64,000 nt of DNA from Sphingomonas sp. YR710 (GTDB lineage Bacteria > Pseudomonadota > Alphaproteobacteria > Sphingomonadales > Sphingomonadaceae), in assembly GCF_900101455.1 (NCBI RefSeq), contig NZ_FMZJ01000012.1, forward strand, positions 1 to 64,000. Reading direction: 5' to 3'. The notes under the pieces are model-generated. The model saw only the letters and a program-made list of their open reading frames with translations. It was not told the origin of the DNA and searched no databases. Positions 24,521 to 34,448 of the stretch are shown piece after piece. Made by a program: the position numbers and the translations under genes. Each line of letters starts with the position of its first letter. The first letter of the stretch is position 1.

Positions 24521-26461
24521 GTGGAAAATGTCGACATTCCGGTTGGGGGCATAAAATTGGGCGAGCACGGCAAGGAAAGTCTATCGGCTTTGTCGTTGGG
24601 CGCCCTTGGCGTCGTGTTCGGCGATATCGGCACCAGCCCGCTTTATGCATTCCGCGAAGCGCTGGGGCAAGCGGCCTCGGATGGCATCGTCGCCAGCGAA
24701 ATCTTCGGCATATTGTCGATGGCGTTGTGGGCGCTCATCCTGATCGTCACCTGCAAATATGTGCTGTTCCTGATGCGTGCGGACAATGAAGGTGAAGGCG
24801 GCGTGCTGGCGCTGATGGCGCTCGCGCAGCGATCGACCCGCAAACATGGCGCGTTGATCGTTATCCTGGGGTCCGTCGGCGCGGCGTTATTCTATGGCGA
24901 TGGCATCATCACACCGGCGCTGTCGGTTTTGTCGGCGGTCGAGGGGCTGCAGACCATCCCGTCGCTCGCCAACAGTATCAGCAACAGCGAGATATTGCTG
25001 ATTACGAGCGCGATCATGATCGGCCTGTTCGGCATGCAGATGCATGGCACGGCGACCGTGGCGAAACTGTTCGGCCCGGTCTGCCTGATCTGGTTCATTG
25101 TGATCGGCGGGCTAGGGTTGATGCACATTGCTGATGAACCGACTATCCTTGGCGCATTGTCACCGCATCACGCGGTCCTGTTCATGCTCGGTCATGGCAC
25201 GCAGGGTCTGTTCGTGCTTGGCGCAGTGTTCCTGACGGTCACCGGCGCGGAGGCGTTGACCGCCGATATGGGCCATTTCGGGGCCCAGCCGATCCGGCTT
25301 GGCTGGTTCTTTGTCGTTTTTCCGGCACTGGCGCTCAACTATCTCGGCCAGGGGGCGTTCGCTCTGCACCAGCTTGAGGTGGCGGCTGCTGCCGGCACAC
25401 CGTTCGGCAACCAGGACTGGTTCTTCCTGATGGCGCCGGGCTCGGCCCGCGTGCCGCTGGTCATCTTGGCGACCCTGGCGACGATCATCGCCAGCCAGGC
25501 GGTGATCACGGGGGCTTTTTCGTTGACCCAGCAAGCGATCCAGCTCGGCTTGTTGCCGCGCCTGAAGATCAGCCAGACGTCGCACAGCGCGGCCGGCCAG
25601 ATCTTCCTGCCATCGATCAATATCCTGTTGTTCATTGGCGTGATGATTTTGGTGTTCGGCTTCCGCTCGTCATCGGCGATGGCGTCGGCCTATGGCATTG
25701 CGGTTACCGGAACGATGGTGGTGACGACCTGCCTCGCCTTCGTGATCGTTCGGCGGAACTGGGGGTGGAAGACGCCGGTTGCGATCGCCTTCATTGCGCC
25801 GTTCCTTGCGCTCGACCTGTTCTTCTTCGGTGCCAACACGCTGCGTATCGCCAGCGGCGGCTGGGTGCCGATCGTCGTCGCCAGCGGTATCGCGGTGCTG
25901 ATCTTTACCTGGATCCGCGGTCGTGCCCTGCTGACCACGCTCGATCAATCGCAGGCCATTTCTCTCGACGAACTTGCGCCGATATTGGCGGCGCGCCCGC
26001 CCGAGCGCGTGTCCGGAACCGCGGTTTTCCTGACATCCGATCCGAATGCGGCGCCGAGCGCGCTGCTGCACAACCTCAAGCACAACAAGGTGCTTCACGA
26101 AAAGAATATCGCGCTGACGGTGCGGACGGCGCGGACCCCGATCGTCGATCCCGCCGATCGGCTGACGGTCACGCGGCTCGACGATAATTTCAGCCGCGCC
26201 GTGCTGACCTACGGATTCATGGAAAGCCCGGACGTGCCGCATGACCTCGAGGTCAAGGAACCCACCGGCAAGCGCATGGCGCCGATTCAGACGAGCTTCT
26301 TCATCGGGCGCAGCACGTTGCGGCCATCGAAGCACAGCGGCATGCCGTTCTGGCAGGATCTGCTGTTCATCTTCCTGTACCGCAATGCATCCGATCCAAC
26401 CGATTTCTTCCGCATCCCGCCCAATCGCGTCGTCGAACTCGGATCGCAGATGACGATCTGA
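24521..26461 (+). CDS. kup: Low-affinity potassium uptake protein Kup
   Basis: Proton-coupled K+ importer of the KUP/HAK/KT family. The 646-residue protein has the diagnostic [19 protein letters not shown] at the first helix, about twelve hydrophobic segments to residue 450, then a cytosolic C-terminal domain ([20 protein letters not shown]). No ATG is available near the N-terminus. GTG 24521, with GGGG eight bases before it, gives the usual family length; a GTG further upstream at 24464 is less likely. Confidence 0.94.
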   Translation: MENVDIPVGGIKLGEHGKESLSALSLGALGVVFGDIGTSPLYAFREALGQAASDGIVASEIFGILSMALWALILIVTCKYVLFLMRADNEGEGGVLALMALAQRSTRKHGALIVILGSVGAALFYGDGIITPALSVLSAVEGLQTIPSLANSISNSEILLITSAIMIGLFGMQMHGTATVAKLFGPVCLIWFIVIGGLGLMHIADEPTILGALSPHHAVLFMLGHGTQGLFVLGAVFLTVTGAEALTADMGHFGAQPIRLGWFFVVFPALALNYLGQGAFALHQLEVAAAAGTPFGNQDWFFLMAPGSARVPLVILATLATIIASQAVITGAFSLTQQAIQLGLLPRLKISQTSHSAAGQIFLPSINILLFIGVMILVFGFRSSSAMASAYGIAVTGTMVVTTCLAFVIVRRNWGWKTPVAIAFIAPFLALDLFFFGANTLRIASGGWVPIVVASGIAVLIFTWIRGRALLTTLDQSQAISLDELAPILAARPPERVSGTAVFLTSDPNAAPSALLHNLKHNKVLHEKNIALTVRTARTPIVDPADRLTVTRLDDNFSRAVLTYGFMESPDVPHDLEVKEPTGKRMAPIQTSFFIGRSTLRPSKHSGMPFWQDLLFIFLYRNASDPTDFFRIPPNRVVELGSQMTI

Positions 26462-26482
26462 GCGGGCTGCGGCGGAAAGCTC

Positions 26483-26665
26483 TCACCGGAAATAGGCACT
26501 ACGCGGGCGGCGGGCGGCGGTGTCGTCATCGATCCGGATCGCATCGTGCGCCGGCCATGCCTGATGCTCGGCCCACCAGCGTATGCCATTCCTGATATGG
26601 CCAGCCAGCCGGGCGAGCCTGGCCGGCAAGCGATCCGCGACATATTGCGTATTTATTTCGATCAT
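26483..26665 (-). CDS. Small protein of unknown function
   Basis: A 60-residue open frame behind a GAGGGAT ribosome-binding site. It starts MIEINTQYVADRLPARLARL, has a tryptophan pair in the middle (IRWWAEHQAW) and ends in a basic tail rich in arginine. Its charge pattern resembles short basic alphaproteobacterial proteins, but no family was recognised. It is divergent from the LysR gene and convergent with kup. The ribosome-binding site and position support a real gene; expression is unproven. Confidence 0.5.
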   Translation of the reverse strand: MIEINTQYVADRLPARLARLAGHIRNGIRWWAEHQAWPAHDAIRIDDDTAARRPRSAYFR

Positions 26666-26780
26666 CGTTCCGATCCCTCGTGAAGAAGCCGCTTGCACGG
26701 CCTGACGAGACTGAAATACGCTCTGGCCAAGTTGACGGCCAATTGTCCGTCGATCAAAGCTGATAAAGAGGCCTTATGAT

Positions 26781-27686
26781 ATGGCGCGCCATCTGCCACC
26801 TTTGACGTCGGTCCGGGTGTTCGAAGCGGCGGCCCGGCATATGAATTTTACCCGCGCGGCCGAAGAGCTGGCGATGACACAGGCCGCGGTCAGCTATCAG
26901 ATCAAATTGATCGAGGAGCGGCTCGGTACGCCGCTGTTTGTCCGCACCGGGCGGCGGGTGGCGCTGAGCGCCGCCGGGCATCGGCTGGCGCCGCAGGTAT
27001 CGGCGGCGTTCGATCTGCTCGACGATGCGTTCGCCAAGGTGCGCGAGGACGAAGGCGGGGTGCTGGCGATCACGGCTGCGCCCGGCGTTGCCACCAACTG
27101 GCTTGGGCCGCGGCTTGCGCGCTTCCAGATGGGCCGGCCCGATATTGCGGTGCGCCTCACGGCGTCGAACGATCTCGTCGACTTTTCCCGTGATCCGATC
27201 GATGTCGGTATCCGGATCGGCCATGGCAGCTGGCCGGGATTGCGCTCATTCGAGTTGTTTCCCGCCGAATTCACGCCGATGTGCAGCCCCGATTATCGGG
27301 ATCGTCACGGCCCGTTCGATCGGCCCGAAAAATTGCTGGATCTGCTGATGCTCAATTCGGACGATCGCTGGTGGCGTGCGTGGTTCGAACAGGTGGGCGT
27401 CGCGCAGGACGACGATCGCGAGCGTCGCACCCTGCACGTCGACTCACAGATCATCGAAGGGCAGGCGGCAATCGCCGGCCATGGCGTCGCGATGCTGTCG
27501 CCATCATTCTGGCAGTTCGAACTGCTCACGGGGCGCCTCGTGCAGATGTTCGACCATGTCGGGCGGCAGGGCAGCTTCTGGCTGGTCTATCCGGAGCACA
27601 AGCATAATGCGGCCAAGGTGCGGGCGTTTCGTGAGTGGTTGCTGGCGGAAGCGGCGTGTGGCGGCACTCACCAGGTTGAACCATAA
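26781..27686 (+). CDS. LysR-type transcriptional regulator (GcvA-like)
   Basis: The 301-residue regulator has an N-terminal winged helix-turn-helix (LTSVRVFEAAARHMNFTRAAEEL, then MTQAAVSYQIKLIEERLG) and a LysR substrate-binding domain from about residue 90. The opening and the WRAWFEQVG and HVDSQIIEGQAAIAGHGVAML segments place it in the GcvA/AmpR-like branch. The likely target is itself or the divergent small gene, since LysR regulators often act on the divergent promoter; the ligand is unknown. Confidence 0.9.
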   Translation: MARHLPPLTSVRVFEAAARHMNFTRAAEELAMTQAAVSYQIKLIEERLGTPLFVRTGRRVALSAAGHRLAPQVSAAFDLLDDAFAKVREDEGGVLAITAAPGVATNWLGPRLARFQMGRPDIAVRLTASNDLVDFSRDPIDVGIRIGHGSWPGLRSFELFPAEFTPMCSPDYRDRHGPFDRPEKLLDLLMLNSDDRWWRAWFEQVGVAQDDDRERRTLHVDSQIIEGQAAIAGHGVAMLSPSFWQFELLTGRLVQMFDHVGRQGSFWLVYPEHKHNAAKVRAFREWLLAEAACGGTHQVEP

Positions 27687-27750
27687 TGCATTGTTGTCGT
27701 AATATATATTTGTGGATGACGAAATAATTTTGTCCTATATTGATTTTACG

Positions 27751-27763
27751 CCCTAGCTTAGGG
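27751..27763. promoter_or_regulatory. Candidate operator palindrome upstream of the AbrB/VapC pair
   Basis: CCCTA-GCT-TAGGG is a short perfect inverted repeat 22 bases before the antitoxin start codon, in an AT-rich stretch with TATATT just upstream. AbrB-type antitoxins usually repress their own promoter by binding such sites. Position is the only support. Confidence 0.35.
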
Positions 27764-27784
27764 TTTTGGCGTTGAGGAGGTGGT

Positions 27785-28099
27785 GTGGCAGCTTCACGGA
27801 AGCGGGAACCGATCGACGCAACCATATCCGGATCGAGCCTGGGTGGATATGTCAGCGAAACCGGACGGTTGAGTCTGCCGGCCGAATTGCGCCGGGCGGT
27901 TGGCCTCGAACGAGGCGGTCCGGTTCGCATCGAAGTCATTGACGGCGCGATACGGATCAGGACGATGAAAGACGTCAGGGATCATATCCGCGCATTGGCC
28001 CGTGAGACTGGCTTTGCGGAGAAAGCGAGTGTCGCCGATTTCCTCGGCTGGCGTGCGGCAGAACGTGCGGATGAAGTGGAAAAGGCACGGAAGCGTTGA
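27785..28099 (+). CDS. vapB: AbrB/SpoVT-type antitoxin
   Basis: A 104-residue DNA-binding antitoxin. The swapped-hairpin AbrB domain is visible at residues 20-60 (SETGRLSLPAELRRAVGLE, then GPVRIEVIDGAIRI), followed by a C-terminal region that would wrap the toxin. It starts at GTG 27785 behind GAGGAG and its stop overlaps the toxin start. The upstream region is conspicuously AT-rich for this genome, as is common for toxin-antitoxin modules. Confidence 0.85.
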   Translation: MAASRKREPIDATISGSSLGGYVSETGRLSLPAELRRAVGLERGGPVRIEVIDGAIRIRTMKDVRDHIRALARETGFAEKASVADFLGWRAAERADEVEKARKR

Positions 28100-28485
28100 G
28101 CACGATCGTCATTGATGCCTCGGCGATTCTCGCCGCAATTCTTGGCGAGGCTGGCGGTGATTCCGTATTCGACCTGCTCGGTGAAGCGATCGCAAGCACG
28201 GTCAATGTCGCGGAAGTCTATACCTATGCAGCCGTCAACGGTCTGCCGACTGACGCGATCGATGCCTTCTTTGCCGATACCGGCATAGAGATCGCTTCCT
28301 TTGATCATGCCCAGGCCGTAACGGCTGGCAGGCTCGCCAGCATTACACGCAAGGCGGGACTATCTCTCGGCGATCGTTCCTGCCTTGCGCTGGCGAAGCT
28401 GCGTCAGGCCGAAGTGCTGACGGCCGATCGGCCCTGGCAGCAGGTTGCTGATGCGGCCGAATTGACAATCACGTTGTTGCGCTGA
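28096..28485 (+). CDS. vapC: VapC-type PIN-domain toxin ribonuclease
   Basis: A 129-residue PIN-domain protein of the type that cleaves tRNA or rRNA. Metal-binding acidic residues are in place: VIDASAIL near the start, NVAEVY in the middle, SLGDRSCLALA and the TADRPW aspartate near the end. The start is a TTG at 28096 overlapping the antitoxin TGA (TTGA), which would keep toxin synthesis low relative to antitoxin. The full set of acidic residues suggests an active toxin. Confidence 0.88.
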   Translation: MSTIVIDASAILAAILGEAGGDSVFDLLGEAIASTVNVAEVYTYAAVNGLPTDAIDAFFADTGIEIASFDHAQAVTAGRLASITRKAGLSLGDRSCLALAKLRQAEVLTADRPWQQVADAAELTITLLR

Positions 28486-28568
28486 TCTCGTTCGAAGTGC
28501 CTATGGCCGTGACCCAAGCCTTGCGGATAAGGATTCCCGCCGGGACCATTAGCCGCTAGAGCGATCCC

Positions 28569-30824
28569 ATGACCGATACCGCCGAGCCGTCCGACAATAT
28601 CCAGGACACCCCTTTCGACAGCGCGCTTTCCGACCGGTATCTCGTCTATGCGCTGTCGACGATCACCGCCCGCTCGCTGCCCGATGTCCGCGATGGGCTG
28701 AAGCCGGTTCACCGCCGCCTGCTGTGGGCTATGCGGCTGCTCAAGCTCGATCCGGCCAGCGGCTACAAGAAATGCGCGCGCGTCGTCGGCGATGTAATCG
28801 GCAAATATCATCCGCATGGCGACCAGTCGGTTTATGATGCGATGGTCCGCCTCGCCCAGACCTTCTCGCTGCGTTATCCGTTGGTCGATGGGCAGGGTAA
28901 TTTCGGCAATGTCGACGGCGATAACGCCGCGGCGATGCGCTATACCGAGGCGCGGCTCACCATAGCGGCTGGCGATCTGATGGCCGGCCTCGACGAAGGC
29001 ACGGTCGATTACCGCCCGACCTATAATGGCGAAGAGGAAGAGCCGGAAATCTTCCCCGGTCTGTTCCCCAATCTGCTCGCCAATGGTGCGAGCGGCATCG
29101 CCGTCGGCATGGCGACATCGATCCCGCCGCACAATGTCGCCGAACTGATCGACGCCGCGATGCTGCTGATCGATCAGCCCGAGACCGATATTCCGACCTT
29201 GATGCAATATGTGCGCGGGCCGGATTTCCCGACCGGCGGGATATTGGTCGACAGCCCGGCGTCGATCGCCGAGGCCTATGCGACCGGCCGTGGCGGATTT
29301 CGCATTCGCGCGCGCTGGAGCGTCGAGGATCAGGGCCGCGGTGTGTGGAACGCGGTCATCACCGAAATCCCCTATCAGGTACCGAAATCGAAGCTGATCG
29401 AGGAAATCGCCGCCCTTATCAACGACAAGAAATTGCCGATTCTCGCCGATATTCGCGACGAATCCGATGCCGAGATCCGCATCGTGCTCGAACCGCGCAG
29501 CCGCACCGTCGATGCCGACATGCTGATGGAAAGCCTGTTCCGGCTGACCGATCTCGAGGTGCGGATCCCGCTCAACCTCAACGTGCTCGATGATACGCGC
29601 ACGCCGGGCGTGATGAGCCTCAAGGAGGTGCTGGTCGCCTGGCTCAAGCACCAGTTCGAGGTGCTGATCCGGCGGTCGAAGCATCGGCTGGCCAAGATCG
29701 CCGATCGTATCGAACTGCTCGACGGCTATCTGATCACCTATCTGAACCTCGATCGGGTGATCGAGATCATCCGCACGGAGGACGAGCCGAAACCCGTGCT
29801 GATCGCCGAATTCAGTCTCACCGATCGCCAGGCGGAAGCGATTCTCGATATGCGCCTGCGCCGCCTGCGCAAGCTCGAGGAGATGGAGATTCGCAAGGAG
29901 CGCGCGACGCTCGATGCCGAAGGCAAGGGGCTGGAGGCGCTGATCGAAAGCCCGGCGCGGCAGCGGACCCGGATGAAGAAGGATCTGGCGGCGCTGCGCG
30001 AACGCTATGGCCCGGAGACGCCGCTCGGTGCGCGACGGACGACCTTGGCCGAGGCCGGCCCCGCGCGCGAGATCCCGCTGGAGGCGATGATCGAGCGCGA
30101 GCCGATTACCGTGATTCTTTCGCAACGTGGCTGGATTCGCGCGATGAAGGGGCATGCCGATGCCGCTCAGATCGCAGCGCTCAAGTTCAAGGAAGGCGAC
30201 GGGCCATCCTATGCGCTGCACGGCCAGACCACCGATCGGGTGCTGCTCGCGACCGATCAGGGCCGTTTCTATACGCTGGCGGCGGACAAGCTTCCCGGCG
30301 GGCGCGGTTTTGGCGAGCCGGTGCGGTTGTTCGCGGACATCGATTCGGATGCGCGCATTGCCGCCTTGCTGATCGCGAAGCCCGGCGCCGAACTGCTGCT
30401 GGCATCGGCCGACGGCCGCGGGTTCGTTGTGGATATGGGCGAAATCACCGCCGAGACGCGTAAGGGGCGGCAGGTCGTCAACCTGCGCGAGGGCGGACGG
30501 CTGAAGATCGTTCATCCGGTATCGGAAGGCGATGATTATGTCGCGACGATCGGCGATAACCGCAAGCTCGTGATCTTCCCGTTGAACGAATTGCCGCGGA
30601 TGGCGCGCGGGCAGGGTGTGCAGCTCCAGCGCTACAAGGATGGCGGCTTGTCGGACGCGCTCACCTTCCGGTTCGATGCCGGGTTGAGCTGGACAATGGG
30701 CGGGGATAGCGGGCGGACCCGGACCGAGAGCGATCTTTCGCCATGGCGGGCGGCGCGTGGTGCCGCGGGCCGCTTGCCGCCGGTGGGTTTCCCCCGAGAT
30801 AACCGTTTCAGGAATCTTTCGTGA
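28569..30824 (+). CDS. parC: DNA topoisomerase IV subunit A
   Basis: Cuts and rejoins DNA to separate replicated chromosomes, with ParE. The 751-residue protein has the type IIA breakage domain with catalytic Y125 in [10 protein letters not shown], the DNA-gate segment [14 protein letters not shown], a coiled-coil ([25 protein letters not shown]) and a C-terminal pinwheel domain. The family call of ParC over GyrA fits the absent GyrA box and shorter tail. The drug-contact position equivalent to E. coli Ser80 is Q86 and Glu84 is D90. Confidence 0.95.
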   Translation: MTDTAEPSDNIQDTPFDSALSDRYLVYALSTITARSLPDVRDGLKPVHRRLLWAMRLLKLDPASGYKKCARVVGDVIGKYHPHGDQSVYDAMVRLAQTFSLRYPLVDGQGNFGNVDGDNAAAMRYTEARLTIAAGDLMAGLDEGTVDYRPTYNGEEEEPEIFPGLFPNLLANGASGIAVGMATSIPPHNVAELIDAAMLLIDQPETDIPTLMQYVRGPDFPTGGILVDSPASIAEAYATGRGGFRIRARWSVEDQGRGVWNAVITEIPYQVPKSKLIEEIAALINDKKLPILADIRDESDAEIRIVLEPRSRTVDADMLMESLFRLTDLEVRIPLNLNVLDDTRTPGVMSLKEVLVAWLKHQFEVLIRRSKHRLAKIADRIELLDGYLITYLNLDRVIEIIRTEDEPKPVLIAEFSLTDRQAEAILDMRLRRLRKLEEMEIRKERATLDAEGKGLEALIESPARQRTRMKKDLAALRERYGPETPLGARRTTLAEAGPAREIPLEAMIEREPITVILSQRGWIRAMKGHADAAQIAALKFKEGDGPSYALHGQTTDRVLLATDQGRFYTLAADKLPGGRGFGEPVRLFADIDSDARIAALLIAKPGAELLLASADGRGFVVDMGEITAETRKGRQVVNLREGGRLKIVHPVSEGDDYVATIGDNRKLVIFPLNELPRMARGQGVQLQRYKDGGLSDALTFRFDAGLSWTMGGDSGRTRTESDLSPWRAARGAAGRLPPVGFPRDNRFRNLS

Positions 30825-30880
30825 ACGGTGCCCGCTAATCTTTTGGAAATAGAGCATTAACCTACTGCTGCTATCGCATC

Positions 30881-32683
30881 ATGACTATGCGGGCCGTCCA
30901 GCATCCTTTTTATACCGATCTTCGTGCCAATGATTCGGCATCGTCAGAGGCGTCGCACTATCTGCCGGCCGCCCTTCAATCGCTGCTGGACATGCCGCGG
31001 GAGGCGGCCTGGCAAGAACTGATCGATGCCTTGCCGGTGGCGATCGCACTGGTCGCCGATGTCGATGGTCGCCCCCGAATATTGGCGCGCAACAGCGCGT
31101 TCATTCATCTGTCGGACCGCCGCCGCAATTTTTGCCAGGAGTCCGAAGGCGAAGACCTGAGTCGCGGTATCGCGTTGCCGTTGCTGGCTGCGCTCCGGGA
31201 TTTTCTCGGCTCCGACGAGGCGGATCGCACCTTGTCCATGCAGGAAGGCGATGGCATCGGCGGGCGGCATTTTTCAGTCCATATGGTGCGGTTGCGGAGT
31301 GACGGCGCGCCGTTTCGCCGATGCATATTGTCCCTGGTCGATCGCACTCAGCAGGTCGAAAGCGAACGTTCGCTACGCGCCGAGATGCTGCACGACAGCC
31401 TGACAGGACTCCCCAACCGGGTCGCCTTTGCCGAACAGGTCGATCAGTACATCGGTCAAGACATGTCCACCCCACGCAAATTTGCCGTGCTGGTGGCCGA
31501 TCTCACCCGCTTCAGCCGCGTGAACGAAGGGGTCGGCTCGCTGGCCGGCGACGAACTGATCATCACGGTTGCCCGCCGGCTGGTCTCCACGTTGCGTTCG
31601 GGCGATTTCCTGGCCCGGTTGGCGGGGGATGAGTTCGCGGTCCTGCTTGCCGTAGGCGACAATGAATCTGATGCCTTGCACGCCGCGCGGCGCATCCAGG
31701 GCTGCTTTGCGACGCCGGTGCGGCTGGGTGACCTCGAGATCAAGATCGATTGCGCGGTCGGCTGTGCCCTGATGGCACCGGGGGTCGAGTCGGCCGAGGA
31801 CATCATCCGCAACGCCCAGTTCGCGATGAAGCGGGCCAAATATTCGGGCCATGCCGAAATCTACCGGTCCAGCGACAGTGCCGCCGCCCGCCAGCGCTTC
31901 AGCCTGGAAACCGAATTGCGGCGTGCGATCGAACGCGATCAGCTCACCCTTGCCTTCCAGCCGCTGATCGCGCTCGACAGCGGCCGGGTCGCCGGTTTCG
32001 AGGCGCTCGCCCGCTGGGAGCATCCCGAACGCGGGACGATTTCGCCGGTCGAATTCATTCCCGTTGCCGAGGAATCGGGCCTGATCATTCCGCTCGGCCG
32101 CTGGGCGCTGCGGGCTGCGCTGCGCGCGCTGGCCGAATGGGACCGCCGCAACGGCAAGACGCTGCCGATCTATATGACCGTCAACGTCTCGGCGGTGCAA
32201 TTCCAGCGTGACGATGTGGTGTCCGCGGTGCAGTCGGCGCTGATGGAAAGCGGGATCGCCGGCGCGCGCCTGAAACTCGAACTCACCGAGAGCTGCATCG
32301 TCAGCGATCCCGAAGGCATCACCGCGGTGCTCAAGGATATTCACGATCTCGACGTCCGGATCGCGATGGATGATTTCGGCACCGGTTATTCGAGCCTCGC
32401 TTATCTGCAACGCCTGCCGATCGATGCGCTCAAAATCGATCGCAGCTTCATCATGCCGATGCTGAAGGATCGCGATTCGACGGCGATCGTGCGGGCCGTC
32501 CTCAGCTTGGCTTCCGCGCTCGGGATGACGACGACGGCCGAGGGCGTCGAAACCGCCGAACTGGCCGAATCGCTGGTCGCGCTCGGCTGCGACATTGCGC
32601 AGGGCTATTATTTCGCGCGGCCGCTGCCGCTCGATGAAGCTTATGCCTACATGAGCTCGCGCAACGCCAGCGCGAGTTCCTGA
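30881..32683 (+). CDS. GGDEF-EAL c-di-GMP signalling protein
   Basis: Probable c-di-GMP phosphodiesterase. An N-terminal PAS-like region (about 40-160) is followed by a GGDEF domain (165-330) whose motif is altered to AGDEF (248-252) but which keeps the RSGD inhibitory site (239-242), and a complete EAL domain (345-595) with E374 in FEALARW, DDFGTGYSSL and AEGVET. The intact EAL metal ligands suggest hydrolysis, with the degenerate GGDEF acting as GTP sensor or weak cyclase. There is no membrane segment. Its 3' end overlaps the convergent cca gene by 37 bases. Confidence 0.9.
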   Translation: MTMRAVQHPFYTDLRANDSASSEASHYLPAALQSLLDMPREAAWQELIDALPVAIALVADVDGRPRILARNSAFIHLSDRRRNFCQESEGEDLSRGIALPLLAALRDFLGSDEADRTLSMQEGDGIGGRHFSVHMVRLRSDGAPFRRCILSLVDRTQQVESERSLRAEMLHDSLTGLPNRVAFAEQVDQYIGQDMSTPRKFAVLVADLTRFSRVNEGVGSLAGDELIITVARRLVSTLRSGDFLARLAGDEFAVLLAVGDNESDALHAARRIQGCFATPVRLGDLEIKIDCAVGCALMAPGVESAEDIIRNAQFAMKRAKYSGHAEIYRSSDSAAARQRFSLETELRRAIERDQLTLAFQPLIALDSGRVAGFEALARWEHPERGTISPVEFIPVAEESGLIIPLGRWALRAALRALAEWDRRNGKTLPIYMTVNVSAVQFQRDDVVSAVQSALMESGIAGARLKLELTESCIVSDPEGITAVLKDIHDLDVRIAMDDFGTGYSSLAYLQRLPIDALKIDRSFIMPMLKDRDSTAIVRAVLSLASALGMTTTAEGVETAELAESLVALGCDIAQGYYFARPLPLDEAYAYMSSRNASASS

Positions 32684-33858
32684 TCGACGATCGGATCGAG
32701 GCGGTCACCGCCGGGAAAGTCTTCGGCGATCCAGCGTCGTTCGATCGCCTGCAATGTTGCCGCCACGACCGGGCCGGGCTTGAGTCCGCGGGCGATCAGG
32801 TCGCCCCCGCCGACAGGCAGGCGCGGACGCTCCCATCCCTTCAGCGACGCCATTGCTGCGGCCAGTTCGCCGTCCGGCATATCGCCGCGCAGGATGATGT
32901 CGGTCGCGATGTCGGTGCCAAAACGATAAGCGAGCGCGCGCGGCGCATCATGCTCGCCTGCTGCGCCCTGCTCGAGCCGACGGGTTGCTACGCGCGACAG
33001 TTTCAGCCGCTGCGCGATGCCAGCGGCCATCGCAGGGCGCTGCGGCAATAGCGCACCGAATCGGCGCAGCGGGTCAACCGCTGCATCGGCGACGCGCTCG
33101 CGATCGACGAGCCGGGTGAGCCGTTCGACGCCGTCGCGCGCGATCTCGGGCAGGATCGGCGTGAAAATGCCGCTTTCGAGCATCAGCGCTACCGTGGGCG
33201 CCGGATCGGCGACGCGCAGCAGCTTGAGCAGTTCGTCCGCGATCCGCTCACGCGACAGGGCCATCAGGTCGTTGGCGCGGGCCATGCAGGCGTCAAGCGC
33301 GGCGCTGTCCGGCACACCCTTGCCGAACCGGGCGTGAAAGCGGAAAAATCGCAGAATTCGCAGATGATCCTCGGCGATCCGCTCGATCGGCTTGCCGATG
33401 AAGCGCACAATCCCGTTGGCAAGATCTTCGAGCCCGCCGAAATAATCATGGATCGTGCCGTCGCGCGGTTCCGCCGACAGCGCGTTGATCGTGAAATCGC
33501 GGCGGGCCGCATCGGCCTGCCAGTCGTCGGTGAAGGCGACCACGGCGTGCCGCCCGTTGGTGGCGATATCGTGGCGCAGGGTCGTCACCTCGATCGGGCC
33601 GGACGGCAGGATCGCCGTGACGGTGCCATGGGCGATGCCGGTGGGAATCACCTTGTAGCCGGCTGCCTTGATCCGGCGGCTGCTCTCCTGCGGTTCGAAG
33701 CGCGTTCCGCAATCCACATCCTCCGCTCTATGGCCGAGCAAGGTGTCGCGGACGACCCCGCCGACGAGCCGAACCATATCGTCGTCGCTACCCAATGCCG
33801 CCAGCAGTTCGGGCAGGCCGAGCCGATTGCGCCACGCCGTATCCGGCAGGCGGGTCAT
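32647..33858 (-). CDS. cca: CCA tRNA nucleotidyltransferase
   Basis: Class II polymerase that adds or repairs the CCA end of tRNAs. The 403-residue protein has the nucleotidyltransferase signature MVRLVGGVVRDTLLG, then the metal-binding EDVDCGT, RRDFTINAL, and the RILRFFRFHARF motif. ATG 33858 overlaps the Nudix stop (ATGA). Since the only tRNA here encodes its CCA, the enzyme may act mainly in repair. It ends inside the 3' end of the GGDEF-EAL gene. Confidence 0.93.
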   Translation of the reverse strand: MTRLPDTAWRNRLGLPELLAALGSDDDMVRLVGGVVRDTLLGHRAEDVDCGTRFEPQESSRRIKAAGYKVIPTGIAHGTVTAILPSGPIEVTTLRHDIATNGRHAVVAFTDDWQADAARRDFTINALSAEPRDGTIHDYFGGLEDLANGIVRFIGKPIERIAEDHLRILRFFRFHARFGKGVPDSAALDACMARANDLMALSRERIADELLKLLRVADPAPTVALMLESGIFTPILPEIARDGVERLTRLVDRERVADAAVDPLRRFGALLPQRPAMAAGIAQRLKLSRVATRRLEQGAAGEHDAPRALAYRFGTDIATDIILRGDMPDGELAAAMASLKGWERPRLPVGGGDLIARGLKPGPVVAATLQAIERRWIAEDFPGGDRLDPIVDQELALALRELM

Positions 33859-34448
33859 AAGGATTCGAGCCGCTTGCTCAGATTGACGATCAAACCGGCG
33901 GTGACACCCCAGATGCGATAATCGCCCCAGGTGATTTCGTAATAATGTCGCAGGCCGGAGCCCCATTCCCGCGGCCGGCGGACATGATTGGCGGGATTGA
34001 AGAGATGGGCGATCGGAACTTCGAATATATCGGCGACCTCGATCTCGTGCGGCACGAGTATCAGGCCTTCGGGAATGACCGAGATGATCGGCGTAATGTC
34101 ATATCCGCTGCCGGTGCGATATCGGCCGCCCGGTCCGATCACATCGACGCAGGCCCGAGGCAGCCCGACTTCTTCTTCCGCCTCGCGCAGGGCGGTCGCG
34201 ATCGGGCCGTCATCCTCGGGATCCGCCCGCCCGCCCGGAAAGGCGACCTGCCCCGGATGTTTGCGCATTCCGGCATGGCGGACGGTGAGCAGCATCCGCG
34301 GCTCGGGCGCGTCGATGATGGGGACGAGGACGGCGGCCGGCGCGATTTCGCCCGGATTGATCTGTTCGATATCCTCGTCGCTCAACATATTCTCGTCGCG
34401 GCCCGAGTTCGTGGCGAGCAGATGCCGGATGCGGTCGGCGAGCATCAT
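33855..34448 (-). CDS. Nudix hydrolase, coenzyme A pyrophosphatase type
   Basis: The 197-residue Nudix protein has the box GGRADPEDD followed by ALREAEEEVGL and the preceding RKHPGQVAFPGG, a pattern typical of CoA diphosphatases (NudL/PCD1-like). It is coupled to both neighbours by four-base overlaps (DUF1285 upstream, cca downstream). The CoA substrate is inferred from the UPF0035-like sequence around the box. Confidence 0.88.
   Translation of the reverse strand: MMLADRIRHLLATNSGRDENMLSDEDIEQINPGEIAPAAVLVPIIDAPEPRMLLTVRHAGMRKHPGQVAFPGGRADPEDDGPIATALREAEEEVGLPRACVDVIGPGGRYRTGSGYDITPIISVIPEGLILVPHEIEVADIFEVPIAHLFNPANHVRRPREWGSGLRHYYEITWGDYRIWGVTAGLIVNLSKRLESL

Noticed and set aside
28404-30857. 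An open frame of more than 800 codons on the strand opposite parC
   Set aside because: It is fully antisense to a clearly conserved parC. High GC content keeps antisense frames open, and its translation is low-complexity R/Q/D/H-rich sequence with no family resemblance.
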